From Sphaerisporangium corydalis (GTDB taxonomy: Bacteria; Actinomycetota; Actinomycetes; Streptosporangiales; Streptosporangiaceae), in the NCBI RefSeq assembly GCF_025506355.1, contig NZ_JANZYP010000002.1, forward strand, positions 232,064 through 296,063: DNA of 64,000 nt, written 5' to 3'. The translations under genes were made by a program, and so were the position numbers. Below the pieces are notes generated by a model that saw only the letters and a list, made by a program, of their open reading frames with translations, had not been told where the DNA came from and did not search any database. Shown piece by piece: positions 60,844-64,000 of the stretch. Position 1 is the first letter of the stretch. The number at the start of each line of letters is the position of its first letter.

Positions 60844-62778
60844 GTGGCGGCCACCTCAACTCCGCCGGCGTCCGAAGAGCGCGCCGACGAGAAACTGCGC
60901 GCCTGGCTGCTGCACGGACTGCTCCAGTCCGACCGCAGGTCCGTCGGCCACCACGCCGACCCGACGCCGCACGAGCAGCACGCCTGGTGGCAGGTCATGT
61001 GCCTCACCGGCGTCGACTACTTCTCCACCCTCGGCTACCAGCCGGGCATCGCCGCGCTCGCCGCCGGATCGCTGTCCCCCATCGCCACCCTTCTGCTGGT
61101 CGCGCTCACCCTGTTCGGCGCGCTGCCGACCTACCGCGCCGTCGCGGCCGAGAGCCCGAACGGCCTGGGCTCGCTGTCCATGCTCGAAGGGCTGCTGCCC
61201 GGGTGGCGCGGCAAGCTGCTGGTGCTGTTCCTGCTCGGGTTCGTCGCCACGGCGTTCGTCATCACCATCACCCTGTCCGCGGCCGACGCGACGGCCCACA
61301 TCCTGCAGAACCCCTTCGTGCCCGGCTTCCTCGAAGGCTGGAAGATCCCGATCACGCTGGTGCTCATCGCGCTGCTCGGCGTGGTGTTCCTGGGCGGCTT
61401 CAGCGAGGCCATCGGCCTGGCCGTGGTCCTGGTGGCCGTCTACCTCGTGATGAACGTGGTCGTCGTGGTCACCGCCGTCGTCCAGGCGGTCGCGCATCCG
61501 GCGATGGTGGGCGACTGGGAGCACGCCCTCACCACCGACCACTCAGGGCCGCTCGCGATGATCGCCGTCTCGCTGTTCGTGATGCCGAAGCTCGCGCTCG
61601 GCCTCTCGGGGTTCGAGACGGGCGTCGCGGTGATGCCGCTGGTCAGGGGCGACCTCCAGGAGCGCGTCAAGGGCGCCAGGCGGCTGCTGACCGTCGCCGC
61701 GCTGATCATGAGCGTGTTCCTGGTCGCCAGCAGCTTCGCGACCAGCGTGCTCATCCCCGCCAAGGAGTTCCAGGAGGGCGGCAAGGCCAGCGGGCGGGCC
61801 CTCGCCTACCTCGCCCACCAGTACCTCGGCGACATCTTCGGCACGCTCTACGACATCAGCACGATCGCGATCCTCTGGTTCGCCGGCGCGTCGGCGATGG
61901 CGGGGCTGCTGAACATCGTGCCGCGCTACCTCCCCCGGTACGGCATGGCCCCCGACTGGACCCGTGCGGTGCGTCCGCTGGTGCTGGTGTTCACCGGCAT
62001 CGCCTTCGCGCTCACGATCTTCTTCGGCGCGGGCGTCGAGGAGCAGGGCGGCGCGTACGCGACCGGCGTGCTGGCGCTGATCCTCTCGGCGGCGGTGGCG
62101 GTCACCCTGTCGTCCTGGCAGCACGGCAGGCGCAGGCGGGCCGCCGGGTTCGGGGTCGTGGCGCTGATCCTGGCGTACACCGCGGTCGCGAACATCATCG
62201 AGCGTCCCGACGGCCTGCAGATCGCGTTCTTCTTCGTCGTGGCCATCGTGGTCCTGTCGATCATCTCCAGGGCCACCCGGTCCACCGAGCTGCGTGTCAG
62301 CGCCATCGAGTTCGACGAGCGGGCCGAGCGGCTCATCGACGTCCCGGGGAAGATCCGCATCATCGCGAACGAGCCCGACGCGCGCGACGCGCAGGAGTAC
62401 GCCGAGAAGGACCACGAGACGCGGCGCAACCACCACCTGCCCGACGACGAGCCCCTGCTGTTCCTGGAGATCACCGTCCAGGACGCGTCGGAGTTCCACT
62501 CCGAGCTGTGCGTGCGCGGCGAGGAGCGGTACGGCTACAAGATCCTGCGGGTGGAGGGGTCCACGATCCCCAACGCCATCGCCGCGGTCCTGCTGCACAT
62601 CCGGGACGAGACGGGCAAGCTCCCGCACGTGTACTTCCACTGGTCGGAGGGCAACCCGATCGCCGCGCTGCTGCGCTATCTGGTCTTCGGCGGGGGCGAC
62701 GTCGCCCCGCTCACCCGCGAGGTCCTCCGCCAGGCCGAGCCCGACGACACCCGCCGCCCACCGGTCCACGTCGGCTGA
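60844..62778 (+). CDS. APC superfamily permease with cytoplasmic C-terminal domain
   Basis: 644 residues: about twelve hydrophobic segments (about 55-485) starting with [16 protein letters not shown], the signature unwound-helix region of amino-acid/polyamine permeases, and [24 protein letters not shown]; then about 155 residues of soluble domain ([31 protein letters not shown]...). AAGGGG lies 8 bases before GTG 60844; a GTG at 60835 is an alternative. Substrate unknown. Not linked to a catabolic operon. Confidence 0.9.
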   Translation: MAATSTPPASEERADEKLRAWLLHGLLQSDRRSVGHHADPTPHEQHAWWQVMCLTGVDYFSTLGYQPGIAALAAGSLSPIATLLLVALTLFGALPTYRAVAAESPNGLGSLSMLEGLLPGWRGKLLVLFLLGFVATAFVITITLSAADATAHILQNPFVPGFLEGWKIPITLVLIALLGVVFLGGFSEAIGLAVVLVAVYLVMNVVVVVTAVVQAVAHPAMVGDWEHALTTDHSGPLAMIAVSLFVMPKLALGLSGFETGVAVMPLVRGDLQERVKGARRLLTVAALIMSVFLVASSFATSVLIPAKEFQEGGKASGRALAYLAHQYLGDIFGTLYDISTIAILWFAGASAMAGLLNIVPRYLPRYGMAPDWTRAVRPLVLVFTGIAFALTIFFGAGVEEQGGAYATGVLALILSAAVAVTLSSWQHGRRRRAAGFGVVALILAYTAVANIIERPDGLQIAFFFVVAIVVLSIISRATRSTELRVSAIEFDERAERLIDVPGKIRIIANEPDARDAQEYAEKDHETRRNHHLPDDEPLLFLEITVQDASEFHSELCVRGEERYGYKILRVEGSTIPNAIAAVLLHIRDETGKLPHVYFHWSEGNPIAALLRYLVFGGGDVAPLTREVLRQAEPDDTRRPPVHVG

Positions 62779-62916
62779 CCTCTGCCGAGACCGGGTCCGC
62801 CATCGTTCGCGCTCCGGCCTGCCTCCGCGACCCGGCGACCGTTCCGCCGCCGGTCCGCGTCGGCCGCGGCCGGTGGTCACGCGGGTCGCCGGTCCCCGGC
62901 GGGCGTGGGTGAGCGG

Positions 62917-63789
62917 TCAGGCGGGGGTGTCGGGTTCCGGGTCCTCGTCGATGGCCTCCGGGGCCGGGGACGGTGGGGTGGGGCGGTCGGGGGGGACGAG
63001 GTCGGCCGGGGCGGAGATCTGGAAGCCCCACAGGTCGGTCACCAGTCCGTGGAAGGCGTCCGCGACGGCCAGGGCGGCCGTTCCGGTGTCGAGCAGGGCC
63101 TGGTCCCCGGTCAGCGTGACGGTGCCGTCGGCGTCCTCGAAGGGACGCACGTCGACCTTGACCACCCGGGTCGCGTACCCCATGACGGCGCGCACGGCCG
63201 GCGGGATGTCGGTCGTGTACGCGGCGGACACGAGGATGTCCGCTCCGCCGTACATCCGGAACTCCTCCTCTTCCAGGTGGATGATCCCGTCGAGGAGTTC
63301 GGCGGAGCCGGCCTTCTGCCAGACGTCGGGCATCGACTCGGCGGGCCGCAGGTGCTCCCGCAGCAGCGCGATCATCTCCTCGTGCGGCGGCAGGTCCCCG
63401 AGATAGGCGATCGGGCCGGCGTGGTCGTCGTCGGCGGGGTCGCGCATCTCGCCCCGGGTCATCGCCCAGCCGCCGAGACGGTACGCGACGCCCTCGGACG
63501 TGCCCTTGTCGAAGCCCTTCATGGGCAGCGGGCCCTCGGCGACCACGCGGTGGGCCCATAGGCGGTCCTCGTCGGGGACCATGAGCTTGCGAAGCTCGGC
63601 CTCCGCCAGTTCCAGGCCGCCCTTCACCCTGATCCCGGCGAGGACGACGTCCTCGCCGTCCGCGCGGGCGCCGGGGTCGGCGAGACTGAGGATCTCCAGG
63701 AGGGCCGCAGGGCTGGTCTTGGCGGGTGCCAGGACGGTGGGGCCCGTGCGAAGGTGCCCGAGAAGGAGACGATTCGAGAGCCAGCTCAT
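62917..63789 (-). CDS. Uncharacterised protein, 290 aa
   Basis: Soluble, acidic, no signal peptide. Begins MSWLSNRLLLGHLRTGPTVLAPAKTSPAALLEIL, contains FHGLVTDLWGFQISAPADLV near the C-terminus and ends in a Pro/Glu/Asp-rich tail. GAGGAG lies 7 bases before ATG 63789. The frame continues upstream to 63927, but without a ribosome site. Not recognised. About 210 bases upstream to the window end hold no gene. Confidence 0.75.
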   Translation of the reverse strand: MSWLSNRLLLGHLRTGPTVLAPAKTSPAALLEILSLADPGARADGEDVVLAGIRVKGGLELAEAELRKLMVPDEDRLWAHRVVAEGPLPMKGFDKGTSEGVAYRLGGWAMTRGEMRDPADDDHAGPIAYLGDLPPHEEMIALLREHLRPAESMPDVWQKAGSAELLDGIIHLEEEEFRMYGGADILVSAAYTTDIPPAVRAVMGYATRVVKVDVRPFEDADGTVTLTGDQALLDTGTAALAVADAFHGLVTDLWGFQISAPADLVPPDRPTPPSPAPEAIDEDPEPDTPA

Positions 63790-64000
63790 GCGCTTCTCCT
63801 CGTGATCGAGACATGACCGACCATAGTCGGAGAATCCAATGGGAGAAGCCCTCTCACTGTCAACCGTGACCGGGTCGATGCCACCCACCCGGACACAACC
63901 GCCATCCGGGGACGGCCCCGGGCACACCGGGGCGTGGCCGGGTGGGTCGGCGGTCGCCCGGCGGTGGTGATGGAACGAAGGATGGGGTGCGGGGGTGGGT

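Overview
This 64 kb window is chromosomal DNA from a high-GC filamentous actinomycete, most likely of the order Streptosporangiales (Nonomuraea, Streptosporangium or Microbispora-like). This rests on very high third-position GC, many GTG starts, a full actinobacterial core block (DUF5318 - ponA - rpsF - ssb - rpsR - rplI - dnaB), an AfsR/SARP regulator, an SCO5389-family gene, F420-type enzymes and many TetR, XRE and GntR regulators. Core genes that sit close to oriC in other actinobacteria (rpsF-dnaB, dnaX-recR, lysC-asd, tadA) all occur here, so the window is probably origin-proximal, although oriC and dnaA are not in it.

Layout. 1-12.6 kb: cell-wall and replication/ribosome block: DUF5318 protein, class A PBP, two membrane glycosyltransferases, endonuclease IV, rpsF-ssb-rpsR-rplI, a MATE exporter and dnaB, which is preceded by a cluster of DnaA boxes. 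12.6-26.5 kb: accessory and regulatory genes: TetR/methyltransferase divergon, SRPBCC protein, phosphodiesterase, MmyB-like regulator, TetR-SDR pair, DrrAB-like ABC exporter divergent from a NarL-type two-component system, a second sliding clamp, a GntR regulator, a TPR-containing XRE regulator and a cluster of small membrane proteins. 26.6-31.9 kb: upp, two tandem TadA-associated proteins with tadA, tRNA-Ser(CGA), an acetyltransferase, a tiny secreted His/Lys-rich protein and a zinc metallopeptidase.

32.6-35.2 kb is a decayed integrative element: an excisionase-like HTH gene, a broken tyrosine integrase and candidate att repeats, one of which lies in tRNA-Ser(GGA). 35.3-42.0 kb: SRP RNA, dnaX, ybaB/ebfC, recR, a DUF5063 gene, then lysC-asd. 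Upstream of lysC lie five DnaA-box-like sites spaced 21, 21, 21 and 23 bp apart, ending 16 bp before a recognisable -35 element. 42-51 kb: a secreted Arg/Ala-rich protein with an M15-peptidase-like end, then TetR, LLM oxidoreductase, YkvA-like protein, amidohydrolase, SURF1, HxlR, GNAT and TetR genes. 51-56 kb: a 1022-residue SARP regulator flanked on both sides by 11-bp-period direct repeats of the SARP-box type, next to a zinc-ribbon gene and a small secreted protein. 56-64 kb: GNAT, aminotransferase/LysR divergon, SCO5389-family protein with a CooC/MinD-like ATPase behind a Zur-like site, an APC permease and an uncharacterised 290-residue protein.

The most unusual signals are regulatory DNA: DnaA-box arrays at dnaB and lysC, paired SARP-box arrays, and several clean TetR-type palindromes. 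A previously unmarked 42-codon gene with a strong ribosome binding site and its own terminator lies inside the decayed element. All calls were made by reading the sequence; no database search was run.
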